A stretch of 64,000 nt of DNA from Pteria penguin (GCA_035048485.1 CM068592.1:39074045-39138044); one strand, 5' to 3'; positions 1 through 11,367 are shown, counted from the first letter of the stretch. A program made the numbers and translations. Notes: generated by a model not told the origin, from the sequence alone.

Positions 1-400
1 TATAACTTTTTGTGGCACTACATCCACAGAAGTGCAATAATTCTGACGTGATGTCGCAAAACAAGAATAAAGCAAACATAAATTCTCTCTCTGACAGTCG
101 TCTGCACCAACTTCTGATTATAGGTGAAGAAAGGTGATAAAAACTGGAATATAAATTTGTTTTAAATTGTGTTTTATTGATTAAGAATAAAATAGCATAC
201 ATGTACGTACATATGAACATGTCATATCACGAATCAAAACATGTATTATGTATTATATAATAAACCAATGCGTATTCCGAATATTAAAAGAGTTATACAA
301 GCTGACGCATATGCTGGCATTCTCACAGAAAATCGTAAGTTTCCCATGAGTTAATCCTTCAGTCATTATCAGAAACGTGTCCGTAACTTCAATGAAAATC
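1..400. other. No gene recognised
   Basis: AT-rich sequence. The open frame that enters this stretch from the right on the minus strand is produced by the 45-bp repeat that follows. I see no splice-bounded coding segment or transposon end. Confidence 0.4.
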
Positions 401-576
401 CATACTGATCTGGAGCTATGAAGGGAATAGACCTTTTCACGAGTCCATACTGATCTGGAGCTATGAAGGGAATAGACCTTTTCACGTGTCCACACTGATC
501 TGGAGCTACGAAGGGAATAGACCTTTTCACGTGCCCACACTGATCTGGAGCTATGAAGGGAATAGACCTTTTCACG
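401..576. repeat. 45-bp minisatellite, 4 copies
   Basis: Four near-identical 45-bp units, each containing CTGATCTGGAGCTATGAAGG and AATAGACCTTTTCACG. The unit is a multiple of three, so it opens frames on the minus strand that repeat a 15-residue motif. I take these frames as by-products of the repeat. The half-unit 'gaaaaggtcta' recurs once at about 725. Confidence 0.9.
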
Positions 577-885
577 ATAACCGGTCTTACAACTCGGGTA
601 TGCGCAATAGCCCTTCCGCACGATTAGCTTCAAAGCTAAAAGAACAGTGACCTCTTATGATTGCTGAGCAATGTTCCGGGAAAAGGTATTGTGTATATAC
701 GAAATACGAGACCGCAGTTATCATGAAAAGGTCTAAACCACTATCACGTGTGCTATATATACCTGTGTCTACGTGAATTTATTCTCCTCCAGAGCCATAT
801 TGATGTTATTATGCTGGGACTGCACATTTCAAGGTTCAACGGCATTAATGGGGAAGATACATGCAAGAGAATATAAAAGAATATG
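577..885. other. No gene recognised
   Basis: Unique-looking AT-rich sequence between two small minisatellites. No supported coding region. Confidence 0.4.
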
Positions 886-1018
886 GGAGGAGAAAAATCA
901 AATGTATACAGTCAGTTATATATCATATAGGAGGAAAAAAATCAAATGTATACAGTCAGTAATATATCATATAGGAGGAAAAAAAATCAAATGTATACAG
1001 TCAGTTATATATCATTTA
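886..1018. repeat. 44-46-bp minisatellite, 3 copies
   Basis: Three tandem copies of a unit with a purine run (AGGAGGAAAAAAATC) followed by AAATGTATACAGTCAGT and ATATATCAT. Copies differ mainly in the length of the A run. Confidence 0.85.
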
Positions 1019-1591
1019 TATTTACACAGCAACACCGAGCGGTGAAACGGATATTCCTGACAGGGTATTCACGTATACCCTGTCAAATTGTGTAATACAC
1101 TAACGTGGTAACCCTATTCTAATGCATTTTATCAAAAATAATTACAACTAGAGGCACAGAGTTATGGTTTTCTAAGCCAAGTAGCTAATCACATTCAAAT
1201 AAAAAATGTAGGGCATCGTGACGTCACAAAACAGAAACCGCAGGGTTGTGACGTAATTTTACAACCTACGGGTATTGTGGAATACCTGCATGTCAACAAC
1301 CAATCAAAATGCAGGATTTTATAGGATATACATTAGAATCTATCATACACGGAGGTTAGAGCACGATTAGCTGTATTCTAACTTCCAAACTTGGAAGTTG
1401 TAGCACATCTAAGCTCCACCCTTCACTCTAGGTATCATTATTTACAGCACTTTTCAATAGAAAGAACACAAGTCCATGATACAACTTCCGTGTATGATAG
1501 AGTGAATATAACGTCAAATTTCAGATCTTATTCAGATATTCGATTCACTGCAAGGTTAAAATTTGAGATTGAATCTGAGACATTAAACTAT
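1019..1591. other. No gene recognised
   Basis: No supported coding segment. The 82-residue open frame starting at 1391 has no recognisable domain and runs into the left end of the transposon at 1592. Confidence 0.4.
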
Positions 1592-1721
1592 GGGACCATG
1601 CAATATTTATCACTGGGGTGGGATCGGTGCAAAATGTGATGGGACATACACTTTTTTTATGACCATACAACAAGCGACTGAGAGATTTTTCACAGAGACT
1701 CTGCACCCTTTTTTTACAACA

Positions 1722-3032
1722 ATGCCAAAGGCTCAAATGAGACATAGTCATAGTGCGTCGTCTGTCGTCCGTTAATTGATATTGATGATTTCTTAATGAC
1801 TATTTTGATCATAATTATGGTAAGGAATATTATTGTGAAAGAATTTTGTCAATATCTCAATTTTTGATTTTTTTGTGAATTCCAAAAAAAAAAAGGTGGG
1901 GTGGCCATTTCTCATATTTTCAACTTTTTCTGCAAAACTGTTGAAAGGATTTTAATCAATCTTGGTAGAAATAAATCACTTATGATCCCATTCAAATTCT
2001 GTTGTTTTCGTCCAGACCTCTTTACAGGTGGCAAAAGTTGGTCACAAAAGAGTACCCTCCTTTGACAATATTCTTCTTCATACCGGCTGTATAAAGAGAC
2101 AAACAGAATTCATAGAAATGATCTAGAGGGATGAGTGAAGACGCATTGTCATTTTGGTTCCCTTCCAAAATCAATTTTTAGAATTTTTTGACATTTGTTT
2201 GGACTAGGTGATTTCAATGTAGAAAAGTGTCATATTTCCTAGTCAATTGATAATGATGATTTCTTATGGACTATTGTGATCATAATTATGGTAAGGAATG
2301 TTACTCTGAAAGAATTTTGTCAATATCTGAATTTTTTGATTTTCTATGAATTTTTTAAGACTTCCAAATGAGGGTGTATAGGGACAATTCTTCACATTTT
2401 TAACTTCTGTTGTTATACCACATGAAAGATTTTAATGAAACATGGCACACATGAATACTATAGGTCCACTATCAATTTTGTACATTTTATCCAAATTGGT
2501 CAACAGGTAATGCCACCATGTCTAAAAACTAGGTCTCACAATGGTACATATACTACTGGGTAATTAAAATATGTAGAGTAGCGGTTCAAATCCAGCTGTG
2601 ATCAAAAATTTTTTTTTCATTTCTTTACACATCAAAATAAGTTGGTAGATGTTTCGCAACACTCATCATATGAAATTAGGACATTTTAAGTGGGATCTGG
2701 ACAATATTTGGAACAAATGTTGTTCATGACCTAGACTTGAAATCAGTCAACAAAAGGCTCCACCTAAAGAAAATGACTAACTTGTTGCCCTGAATCACAT
2801 CTTGCAGAGACAAAGCAAATGCTTGATATCAAAATCACTTAAATGGATGTGCAAAAAGGTGTTGTTTTTTATTCTGATCTGGAATAAAATTTGACATTTT
2901 CAATATTTGTGTTGACTTAGTCACAGTAATGCAAAAAAAAAGAAAATAAATGAGTCTTCTTCCTTCTTGCATGACTGATCATCTACATGTAGGTACTCAG
3001 GCGAGCGATAATAGACTTGGGCCTATTGGTTT
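1722..3032 (-). mobile_element. Dispersed element, family A/B, degraded copy
   Basis: This is an inverted, diverged copy of the element at 60787-62476. Shared blocks include the GGACGAAAACAACAGAATTTG region (plus-strand complement near 1990-2020), the CTCCTTTGACAATATTCTTC block and the end resembling CTCAGGTGAGC (here CTCAGGCGAGC near 3000). Inside it, a block of about 465 bp occurs twice (starting near 1770 and 2240, each with ATCATAATTATGGTAAGGAAT). About 350 bp present near the 3' end of the other copy is missing here. No coding capacity is seen. Confidence 0.75.
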
Positions 3033-3860
3033 TCTTTTATGATCTAATAAACTTTGAACATCTAAAACATGGATGTAAACCATAACATAAGAATGAAAGT
3101 AAATCTTGATAAACTTAAAACAAAATCATAAAACAACCATGCATGCACTCTTTGGCTTTGCAACATAAAAATAAATGACTGAAAAATGAAATATCATCCA
3201 ACACATAAAGTCATACAATCACAAGAGTTATTACATAAAAGAGGGAAAAGAGTGAATTTAAAAAAACCTGAATCTGAAATTCTGCCTGTTGTTCCCATAT
3301 ACATCACACGGTTCCATCTATTTACCACTGAGATTGCAAGATTGCTCTTTGTAACTTCATGAAACAATGTCATAAAGTTGTGCTTATAAAGATACTCTTT
3401 GTGATTGTATCATATGTAAAGTATAATAATGATGATCACTTTGCCTAGTATTTGTTTGTGTGATAGAAAAAGTTATAGGAAGTATGGCCAGGGGTCACAT
3501 TTTCACATATGACATAGTAATGCATGCTTCATTTGAACAGTTTTGTTATTAGTGCCATTTTTATACTTCTGAGTAAATGATATGTAATATATTTTTACAA
3601 TTTATAAATTACACAATGCTTTAGGAAAAGTAATTTACCTATGGATATTTCCAAATACACATACATGTACAAACATTTTATATTGTGTGTTAGCTGATAA
3701 GATGTTTATACATACATAAACATTAAAACTATACCAAACATTGTGATTTGTGATGGGACATGTACTTTTTCACTTAAAATTGATATGGGACAATTACTTT
3801 TTTAAAAGAAGTATGCATGGGACACATACATTTTTTGAAATCATATTTCCAAATGCGCTG
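3033..3860. other. Inner arm of the 33-bp-TIR element, no gene
   Basis: AT-rich filler between the nested element and the right terminal repeat. It contains three copies of a GGGACA..TAC-TTTTTT motif at about 3750-3840 that echo the motif inside the left end. Confidence 0.5.
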
Positions 3861-4215
3861 GTCCCACCCCGGTGATAAATGTTGCATGGTCCCTAATCAC
3901 AAATTTTAAAGTCAATAACATGGGGCTTTCTACCATGTTTAGTGCCGTCATACCGATATCAAAGTTGCTGAAAAATTTATTTCCAGAGTCCTCATTGTCA
4001 TATTTCAAAAAGTCCACACCACTGATCATGCTATCGTTTTCTATCTGCTAGGTCTAACATAATAATGATATTGAAATATCCTCCTTTGTCACAACACACT
4101 GCAGAAAAGTTTCATCAAAATTTATCGTGTTTATTTCCAATTCCATTCCTCTCCCGAGTTAATAGGCCCTGCGTCCTTCTCGCTAAAATGTCAGGCTCAG
4201 ATCGAATGACCATGA

Positions 4216-4257
4216 GCAGGGACGTATATATCTAAATTTAGATATATACGTCCCTGC
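4216..4257. repeat. 42-bp perfect palindrome
   Basis: The arm 4216-4236 (GCAGGGACGTATATATC plus TAAA) is the exact reverse complement of 4237-4257 with no loop. CATG lies just outside both arms with one unpaired base, which extends the symmetry to about 4211-4260. It could be the core of a tiny foldback element. No promoter role can be shown. Confidence 0.9.
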
Positions 4258-5146
4258 CATGAGGTAGAGCGTTGCGCGATCCCACAATGCACTTATGAAT
4301 AACGTCATACAAGAAATGGCGTAAGGGAAAAAGTCACCGTGACACAATCGAAATTTTGGGGCGGGGCTTAAATAGAGTAATATGATACAAACCATTTAAA
4401 GAATATTTACTCGGTGTATTGGGATTTGAAGTACAGACATAAATGGTCGGTATTGGTTGCTGACGGAACTCGAACCCGCACATTTATGCATGTACTACAA
4501 TTCTTTAAATATCACTTGTTTGTAATTAATAGACAATGTTATACATCAGTAAGTAATATCAGTAAGTCAATACCTCTGCAAAATTTGTATGTATATATTA
4601 AACGGATACTTACCATTATACCATAGATACTTATATATGATAGTATATTATTCAATACTTCCATCTATTTATACAATGAGTAAATGGTGAATGTAAGTGT
4701 GTGTGCTCTGTATCTGTCTGTACTTTTGTGTTTCGTCTATGTGTAATCTATATGTTTATCAATGTAGTTTTTGTGGAATAATAGTAATGAAAAAAGAAAA
4801 CATCAACAACAGAGGCCCTCATAATACATAGGATACTACATACCTAAATCCGACAAGCACAAAGAGATTTGTTTCATATTGTTCTGTAACAGATAACAGC
4901 AACTCACCCATAAAAAAGTAAAAAAAATTATATAAATAAAAAAAATAATAAATGAAATAAATAAAACCATACAGACAAAAAAAAAAGATAATAGATATTA
5001 CAGAGTTTTGATCTGAATATTATTTGAAAAATGAGCTTTTTATATTGGTCACTGTCGTGCCAGCCAGTATTAAACATGAAATGATAGGTTAAAATTTCAT
5101 ACTTGCAGTAGGGCTTTTCAGTATTAACTAGATACAGAATTTGATG
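4258..5146. other. No gene recognised; downstream flank of the HSPA12-like gene
   Basis: Contains a possible SINE-derived B-box on the minus strand near 4467-4480 (complement of GGGTTCGAGTTCC) and A-rich runs at 4915-4990. No clear AATAAA on the minus strand close to the stop codon at 5147, so the 3' end of the gene is not located. Confidence 0.4.
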
Positions 5147-6541
5147 TTAAGTAAGGCAGTCAAATTTAGCCTTGGTCATATTTCCAGTTTCTTCTTCCAT
5201 CGCAGTGACGTATAATTGTGTGTGTCCGAAGTGCAGGCACACCACAATGTGTCTTTGTTTGCCTTTTCGTGTGTCTGGAATGTTGACCACCACATTTCCT
5301 AAACGTTTACTGCTAGGATCAGTTGTATACATCGGTTGGTCTGCCGTCGACATGTACACTTCTATATGCGCCTCAGTGTCGCTTGAACGTGAGGGGTAAA
5401 ATTTTTTCTTAAAGTTGGATTTGCCCAGTGTCAGTTGTTGATTCTTTTTTACCATGACGTGAAACACGTCTGTGCAGTACGGACCGTCTTCTTTCATCAC
5501 TCTGTGAGATTCTGGGTGTCTTCTTCCATCAAACGGTTCATCTGTAGAGAGGCCGTATGTAAATGGACTCAATCTCGTCGTTATCGCCCATGGGCTGTGA
5601 CCGAATAGCACAGCACCATTTAGCACCGCCAGACTGGCATCCCTGGGTATGATAAATCGCTTGTTGTTAAACACTTCTTGCATTCTGTTTTTCACCACAG
5701 ATGATTCTGAAAATCCACCAACCATTAAAATTGTCTTAACTCTTTCAATATCTCTGTTTCTAAACAGCATACGAACATGCTCCACAATGTAATCTACCGG
5801 TGACTGAAAGAATGCCTTCATAATACCTGGATCTATGCGTAAACGTTTTTTGAAAATTTTAACGGAATTTTCATATCTATCGGAAACGCTTTGTGACAAA
5901 TCTTCTCTTGTGATCTCTTTAAAAGTATCAATCATGTCATTGACCCCTGCTGTCAGAGTTATCTTCTCTTCATTGGATACATTTCTCTTCTTCACCTCAA
6001 ATGCATTTGTCAGCTCAAAGAAAGCTAATGGATTTTCTGCTGTATAACTTTTCCATGATTCTGCTCCTATCATATCTTCCAAAAAGCGGTAAAATGCTTC
6101 ATCTACCAAAGTGCCACCCCAGGGGCCGCCAGATGGCGTGTGTAACTCTCGTAGTGAACCGTCTTCTTGGATTGTATGTACCGTAATATCTACAGTACCA
6201 CCTAAAAGTTATATTTATGTTATAATTACTTAAAATGTCTACAGTACCACCTTAAGGTTATATTTATATTACAATTACATAAAATGTCTACATTACCACC
6301 TTAAAGTTAAACTTATATTTAACTTGTAAACTCAAAATGTCTACAGTACCACCTAAAAGTTATATATTTATGGTATGATTACTTAAAATGTCTACAGTAC
6401 CACCTAAAAGTTATATGTTGTAATTACTTAAAATGTCTATGGTACCACCGAAAAGTTATATTTATGTTATACATAAAATGTCTACAGTACGACCTAAACG
6501 TTAACTCTGTGTTATTGCACAATATTACTTACCCGGTATTA

Positions 6542-6583
<42 letters not shown>

Positions 6584-9500
6584 CTGCCTGATGCGGTGCA
6601 TACAAATTTTGACCTTTGCAACGGACCCACCGAAGCAGTGAGGGATCTTTAACGTGCTATGCATACCACGACACGGGGCCTCGGTTTTTATTGTCTCATC
6701 GGAAAGACAGGACACCGGCATAACCAGAGCGGGACTCGAACCCCGGCCTCCCGATCAGGAGTCCAGCACGATACCACTAGGCTACGTCAGCTTAGTAATC
6801 CAGTGTCTGCTAGCAATATACAGTGGTCACCATCATATACCTGACATGTAATCAGGTATAGATAATTTATAGTTCTTTCTTGCAGTAATTAATTACCTGA
6901 AGATTCAGAGCAGCAAAAAGGTAATGCCAGTGCAGTGTCTATACTTGACCAAAACAGACACGTGAATTAAGTTTACAGTTTTAATACGCTATCTTCATGT
7001 TAAACTTACCTCTCATTAAATGCCGACATATGATATTTTGATAAATTAATAAATGAATATAACATTAACTATAATTATTAGCACATTTTATTATTAGATA
7101 ACTGATGTTCGCCAGTAGTGTGACGTTTAATATTTGTTCCCGTTATTAGACGTTACCGCAACTGGATTACAACAAAATACATTATAATGTCGTATATGTA
7201 CTGATAATTCTTTATGGCTGTTGTCACGACAGCAGGCGAGGATCCAGAAAGTTTGTCCAGAGGGGGTCCACCCCAATGAATTTTCCGAGAAAGGGTCTAC
7301 CTAAGTTTGTGTATGTGTATGTGTGTGTGTGTGTGTAGGTGTGTGTGTGTATGTGTGTGTGTGTGTAAGTGGTTGTGTGTAAAATTACATAATTTTCATG
7401 GATAAGTAACAAGAAAAGTACTTTTCGCCGAATCTCCGAGTGGGTCCAGACCCACGGTCCACCCCTCTGGATCTGCGTATGGATTGGTCAGGTCTCTTGT
7501 CCTGCCAGCCGGCCTAGTAACTGATGATATGTAAGAATGGTACTTCTAGCAACATACACATTTACTACGATGAACAAATCAATGAACAAACTAGATATAA
7601 TAAAAACTCTCATGCTGAGTTCATTGAAAAATGTAGAGCATTAGTGAGAGCTGAATAACGATCAGTAAAAGAACCAATATTTTCCTTATGTTTATAATGT
7701 GCAGATAATGTAAAAGGAATTATACTTCCTGTGTTAAACTTACCCCCACAATCTATTATCATAAAGCTTTCATGGGGTTTAAAGACATCTAAAGCATCTT
7801 CTCCGAAGTCATCTGGTTTCTGAATGACGAGTTCTTTACAATAGATTGCGGCGGCTTCTGGCTCCAGTGCCAGTTTCAAGGACTTTTCCCTAATGCCTGC
7901 CTGTAGTAACATAAGTATTAGAAATAGGTCTATATAATGGTACTGTCTTACCGTAATGCTTCAAGGACTTTTCCCTAATGCCTGTAGTAACACAAATATT
8001 AAAAAGAGGTCTATATGATGACATTGTCTTATCGTAATGCTTCAAGGACTTTCCCCTAATGCCAGCCTGTAGTAACAGCAGTTTAATAGAAGGGTCTTTA
8101 TTAAGTACAAATGATAATGTAATATTTATATATGGCAGGGAAGATCTACTTTTACTTTTCATTGGGAGAACATTTTATGTTTTTATGTCAGATGATTTAC
8201 TACTTTTTCAAAGTTTTCAAAGTTACTAAGTTTCAATAGGCCAGAATCCAATGGAGTTATCTCCCGTTGTCTTTCTGACATGGCCATATTGTGAGTCAAA
8301 CCATACTTTTAAAGTTTTTTTCTCATACTTTTACCACTTTCAAACATCTCATATGAAACAAGCATTTGTAATTTCTTATTTATGATCCTTCGACAACTTT
8401 TAAAATATATGTAGAAAAATTTGAAAAAAAAATCAACTATTCTTTTTGAAACCGTCTTGAAAATGTGTCACTTTTGGTTGAATTATGCATGAAAACACAG
8501 ATTGACTCACACGGTGGTCGCCAAGGAGAGTTACTCCATCATCTCAAGCCTATCTGTAGCTTACCATAGAAGCTGCTTCCGTCATGAACTGTTTGGCTTG
8601 ATCTCCCCATATAGCGGGTACAGTTAAAATCCAAAGGATGCCCTCCTCATTTGTGTAACCCACACTCTCTCTGACATTCTTCAACAAATGTTCCTTCAGG
8701 TAATTTATCGCAGCTGAGAAAACTTTCAGTGCCGCCATCTTTTTTCCATTTTTAGCAGTTAATGTAAAATTTCTTGTTATCTTTTTAGCCTGTAATTATC
8801 AACCTACACGTTGAATACTGTAAACTGTTCATAATGTTCAAGTATTTATAATTTATATATTCGTTCATTTTGCATGGATGAATTCATTTCCGATAATAAA
8901 ACGCCTCGGATAATTTTTCTATTAGGTATCAAATACCTAGTTTTCAGTGATTCTGAACTGATCGCAAAAGTATACTTCAAATTTACTATGATAGAAGTTT
9001 GTAAATTATTCTAAAACTAAGGAGAGTATCTCCTTAATGCACAACTCTGCCCTTGTAAGGTTTCTTTACACATGTACTTTCAGGTTATTTTGGTAATAAA
9101 TTGGTCGTTCAAATCTTTATACCTTTGGATTTCCAAAGTGTCGGCCTGCAGCATTGCTCAAGGGACATAAGTTGTCGAAATGCGCATATGACGCCCTTAG
9201 ATAATATATGTATATATCTGTTTATATTTATTTAAAAGTATAAAATTCACTCCATTTGTTTGCCTTGAGTTTTGTTTTATATGTCGACAGCATCTGCCTT
9301 AAACTCTGCTCAAAAAGTAAGACCAATGTAACGGGTCCATCTGAAAGGCGGACGAATCTATATTTGTCGGGAGAAGTTATCTGAATACGAAAGGTGGTGG
9401 ATTACTATGGCGATTTTGAACGATTTTGCTGTTTATTCGTTTATTAAGTTTTTTTTTCATTTCGCATATTTAGACCTGTGCAACATATCCACTTAAAGCA

Positions 9501-10294
9501 GTAAGGAATCTTCTCAAAGCAGTAAGGGATCTTCTCAAAGCAGTAATTAAGGGATCTTCTCAAAGTAGTAACGTATCTTCTCAAAGCAGTAAGGAATTTT
9601 CTCAAAGCAGTAAATGATCTTCTCAAAGCAGTGAACGATCTTCTTAAAGCAGTAAGGGATCTTCTCAAAGCAGTGAGGGATCTTCTTAAAACAGTGAGGG
9701 ATCTTCTCAAAGCAGTAAGGTATCTTCTCAAAGCAGTAAGGGATCTTCTCAAAGCAGTGAGGGATTTTCTCAAAGTAGTGAGGAACATTTAACAAGCTAG
9801 CCTCTATTGCAATGGGGGATCATCTTTGCTGTCTAGATTGCCTGAGACTAGAACCAGAGACCTTTCTGTCCAAATCAAGCATATTATCGACTGCACTAAC
9901 CGGACTCCTAGTAAAATTAGAAAAACTAGAAAACAATTACCCGTTTACTCCTGGCAGACACGTCCTCGTTGGGCTTCAAATCTCTGTATAACTGCATTTT
10001 GAATTTCTTGAAACAACTCCATCCCTCGAGTTCATCTTCTTCAGCAAGTTCTGCGTATTTCTTCTCCGCTTCATATCCGAACGAGTAGAAGTTGTTTTCA
10101 TTGTCAAACAATACAGTTGTAGGTGTTTTCAGTGTTGCGCAGGTGCTAACATTTTCGTTTCCAGTACTCCACAAGGTATTGGCCGATATTTTTAGAGGAT
10201 CCTTCTGGAAATCACTCTTGAAAGAATAAGCATACCCTGAGTATGTGGTTCCAAAGTCCAGGGCGGCTACCATCTCATGGTGTGTGGTGTCCAT
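5147..10294 (-). CDS. Heat shock 70 kDa protein 12-like (HSPA12 family) ATPase, four exons
   Basis: Atypical Hsp70 of the HSPA12A/B group, a cytosolic actin-fold ATPase whose bivalve expansion is linked to stress and immune responses (family knowledge). Exons on the minus strand: 10294-9941, 8789-8565, 7900-7744 and 6201-5147, joined in phases 0, 0 and 1 with GT-AG borders, giving 596 residues. Exon 1 carries the phosphate-1 motif LDFGTTYSGYA (residue 12 on). Exon 2 ends in the helical AALKVFSAAINYLKEH region and a VPAIWGDQAKQFM segment. Exon 3 has ALEPEAAAIYC. The exon 3/4 join rebuilds DCGGGTVDITVH, the phosphate-2 loop. Exon 4 has the adenosine motif MVGGFSES and the usual divergent C-terminus without a classical substrate domain. 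I start exon 2 at 8789, after ATTACAG, because the added 17 codons are in frame and end in NGKK, as in relatives. An acceptor-like TTGTTACAG at about 10331 suggests a 5' UTR intron. No disabling change is seen. The acceptors of exons 3 and 4 are tandemly duplicated in their introns. Confidence 0.93.
6189..6500. repeat. 45-53-bp tandem repeat made of the exon-4 splice acceptor, 7 copies
   Basis: Copies start at about 6189 (the real exon border), 6238, 6287, 6340, 6391, 6436 and 6481. On the minus strand each reads approximately AACTTTTAGGTGGTACTGTA followed by ACATTTTAAG. Each therefore repeats the polypyrimidine/AG acceptor plus the first 12-13 bases of exon 4, which encode part of the phosphate-2 loop. 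Only the copy at 6201 continues into coding sequence. The others run into stops, so they could act as decoy acceptors. Confidence 0.9.
6542..6795 (-). mobile_element. tRNA-derived SINE, in intron 3 of the HSPA12-like gene
   Basis: On the minus strand the head carries a Pol III A-box (TAGCCTAGTGG) and a B-box (GGTTCGAGTCCC) with tRNA-like spacing. A body with GATGAGACA and CACTGCTTCGGTGGGTCCG follows, ending in an (ATT)n tail that appears on the plus strand as (AAT)n at 6542-6583. The body recurs at 31650-31880. It resembles bivalve tRNA-SINEs, but the family is not assigned. Confidence 0.85.
7305..7380. repeat. (TG)n microsatellite
   Basis: Imperfect TG-rich run with TATG interruptions, in intron 3 of the HSPA12-like gene. 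Confidence 0.9.
7876..8075. repeat. 70-80-bp tandem repeat made of the exon-3 splice acceptor, 3 copies
   Basis: On the minus strand the real border reads CTACAG then GCAGGCATTAGGGAAAAG (7906-7883). The same acceptor plus about 24 bases of exon start recur near 7990-7970 and 8070-8042, separated by a shared spacer with a TAAGACA and ATAGACC pattern. The open frame at 8162-7890 reads through the extra copies and shows the exon-derived peptide GIREKSLK three times. Only the copy nearest exon 3 continues into coding sequence. Confidence 0.88.
8250..8545. mobile_element. MITE-like element, about 290 bp
   Basis: Left end (AATGGAGTTATCTCCCGTTG, near 8250) and the complement of the right end (GATGGAGTAACTCTCCTTGG, near 8540) are imperfect inverted repeats. 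A second matching block, GTGAGTCAA, lies inside both ends. It is non-coding and lies in intron 2 of the HSPA12-like gene, about 20 bp from exon 2. Confidence 0.55.
8790..9475. other. Intron 1 of the HSPA12-like gene, no other feature
   Basis: AT-rich intron sequence. A short inverted pair AAGGAGA/TCTCCTT at about 9020-9035 is the only structure noted. Confidence 0.5.
9476..9905 (-). mobile_element. SINE with an internal 21-bp tandem expansion
   Basis: Minus-strand head near 9900-9840 has a B-box-like GGTTCTAGTC. The body near 9790 and 9490 matches the SINE at 6542-6795 (CCTCACTGCTTT..., GTTGCA...GGTC). Between these, a 21-bp unit, AAGATCCCTCACTGCTTTGAG in consensus, is repeated about 14 times (9490-9790). 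The same segment occurs once in the 6.6-kb SINE. The unit keeps two minus-strand frames open (HCFEKIP and TALRRSL repeats), which are not genes. Confidence 0.8.
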
Positions 10295-10331
10295 CTTGTC
10301 TGGTGTTATCTTATATGGTCGTCAGGACCTG

Positions 10332-11365
10332 TAACAAGTGATATTGTCCAGCTTTAAGATATTAGGCACAGAGTACAAATATATACATATAGTTATGCGT
10401 GATACCTTCATCGTTATTTTTACTGCTCTGCATACTAAAGAACTACCCTGAGCTATGTCATTATAGTTTGTTCACAAAAAAGAGACCAACTCGATCTATT
10501 TTGCCCACCTGAAAATACACACACGCTGCAAAGATAAAAGCATTAGAACTATATCAGCATGTATCAATATTTTTATTTCAGTATCAAATCAAACATTATC
10601 TATCTATAACACATCGTTTTATAACACTCCGATGCAAATTTAGCTTCCGTCAGATGCACTCCATCTGAAGTAGCTTCTTACAGTAATAAGACGTAAAAAA
10701 GTGTCCAATTTTCAATTTCCGCCGATTCTCTGTATAGACCCTACTCTTCTGCATGGGTCTGACATTTCGGACCACATTAATACATGATCCTTTCTCAATA
10801 TCATCAAAATTCGAGAAAAATATCCTTCCGTGGTTTTGGAGAGGATTCTACTGCAGGTTTTAATATTCAGCACTGTAATCTTCTATGGCTTATAGATACA
10901 ATACAACGAATGTATTCTAGATATAGTTACATCAGCAGTTTTCTAAGACTTATATTGTAATAAATTTACCTAAATTTTGGTTTGAGATGAGCAAACCTGA
11001 TCCAATCTAATGCATGGAACATAAATGAAATGGTTATTATCAAACCTAAGAAAATGTTATACCATTTTGCATTGGCATTTATCTTCAGTTCTGTATAGCA
11101 GTAAAACAATAAGAAGTATTCCTTATACTTAAATTAAAAAGAAAATACTCTAGTATACGCAAAAATAAAGCAAACAATTCATTTTATACATCAGTCAAAA
11201 ATTCAAAGTAAATTTATTACTAATGACGACATACATGCCCTTGTGACGAAAGTTCTTCTGACATATGCATTATATCAATTTTTCAACCGATAGGAAAAAT
11301 ACTTAAACACAAAAAATTATTTACCATTAAGAAGAAAAACCGCTTTCCAATTCCCCGGCCACTCT
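10332..11365. other. Upstream flank of the HSPA12-like gene, nothing recognised
   Basis: AT-rich. It should hold the promoter or a 5' UTR exon of the HSPA12-like gene, but I cannot point to a heat-shock element or TATA box with confidence. Confidence 0.4.
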
Positions 11366-11367
11366 AT

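Larger units (their letters stand above)
1592..3893. mobile_element. DNA transposon-like element with 33-bp terminal inverted repeats
   Basis: The sequence at 1592-1624 begins GGGACCATGCAA and reads on through a GGGGTGGGA block. It matches the reverse complement of 3861-3893 at 30 of 33 positions. The motif GATGGGACA is repeated just inside both ends. No transposase frame is visible, so it is probably non-autonomous. A second element (about 1722-3032) sits inside it. The immediate flanks (..CTAT before, TAAT.. after) might hold a TA target duplication, but this is not certain. Confidence 0.75.

Noticed and set aside
5172..6186. Plus-strand frames across 5172-6186
   Set aside because: They are antisense shadows of HSPA12-like exon 4.
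6700..6790. tRNA gene on the minus strand
   Set aside because: A- and B-boxes are present but the rest belongs to a SINE body with a tail. There is no complete cloverleaf that I can support.
7224..7412. 62-codon frame with HTHTH runs
   Set aside because: It is a translation of the TG microsatellite.
8565..8738. Exon 2 of the HSPA12-like gene starting at the ATG at 8738
   Set aside because: The sequence before it (AAAAAAG) is a poor acceptor. ATTACAG at 8790-8796 gives an in-frame 17-codon extension ending NGKK that matches the family.
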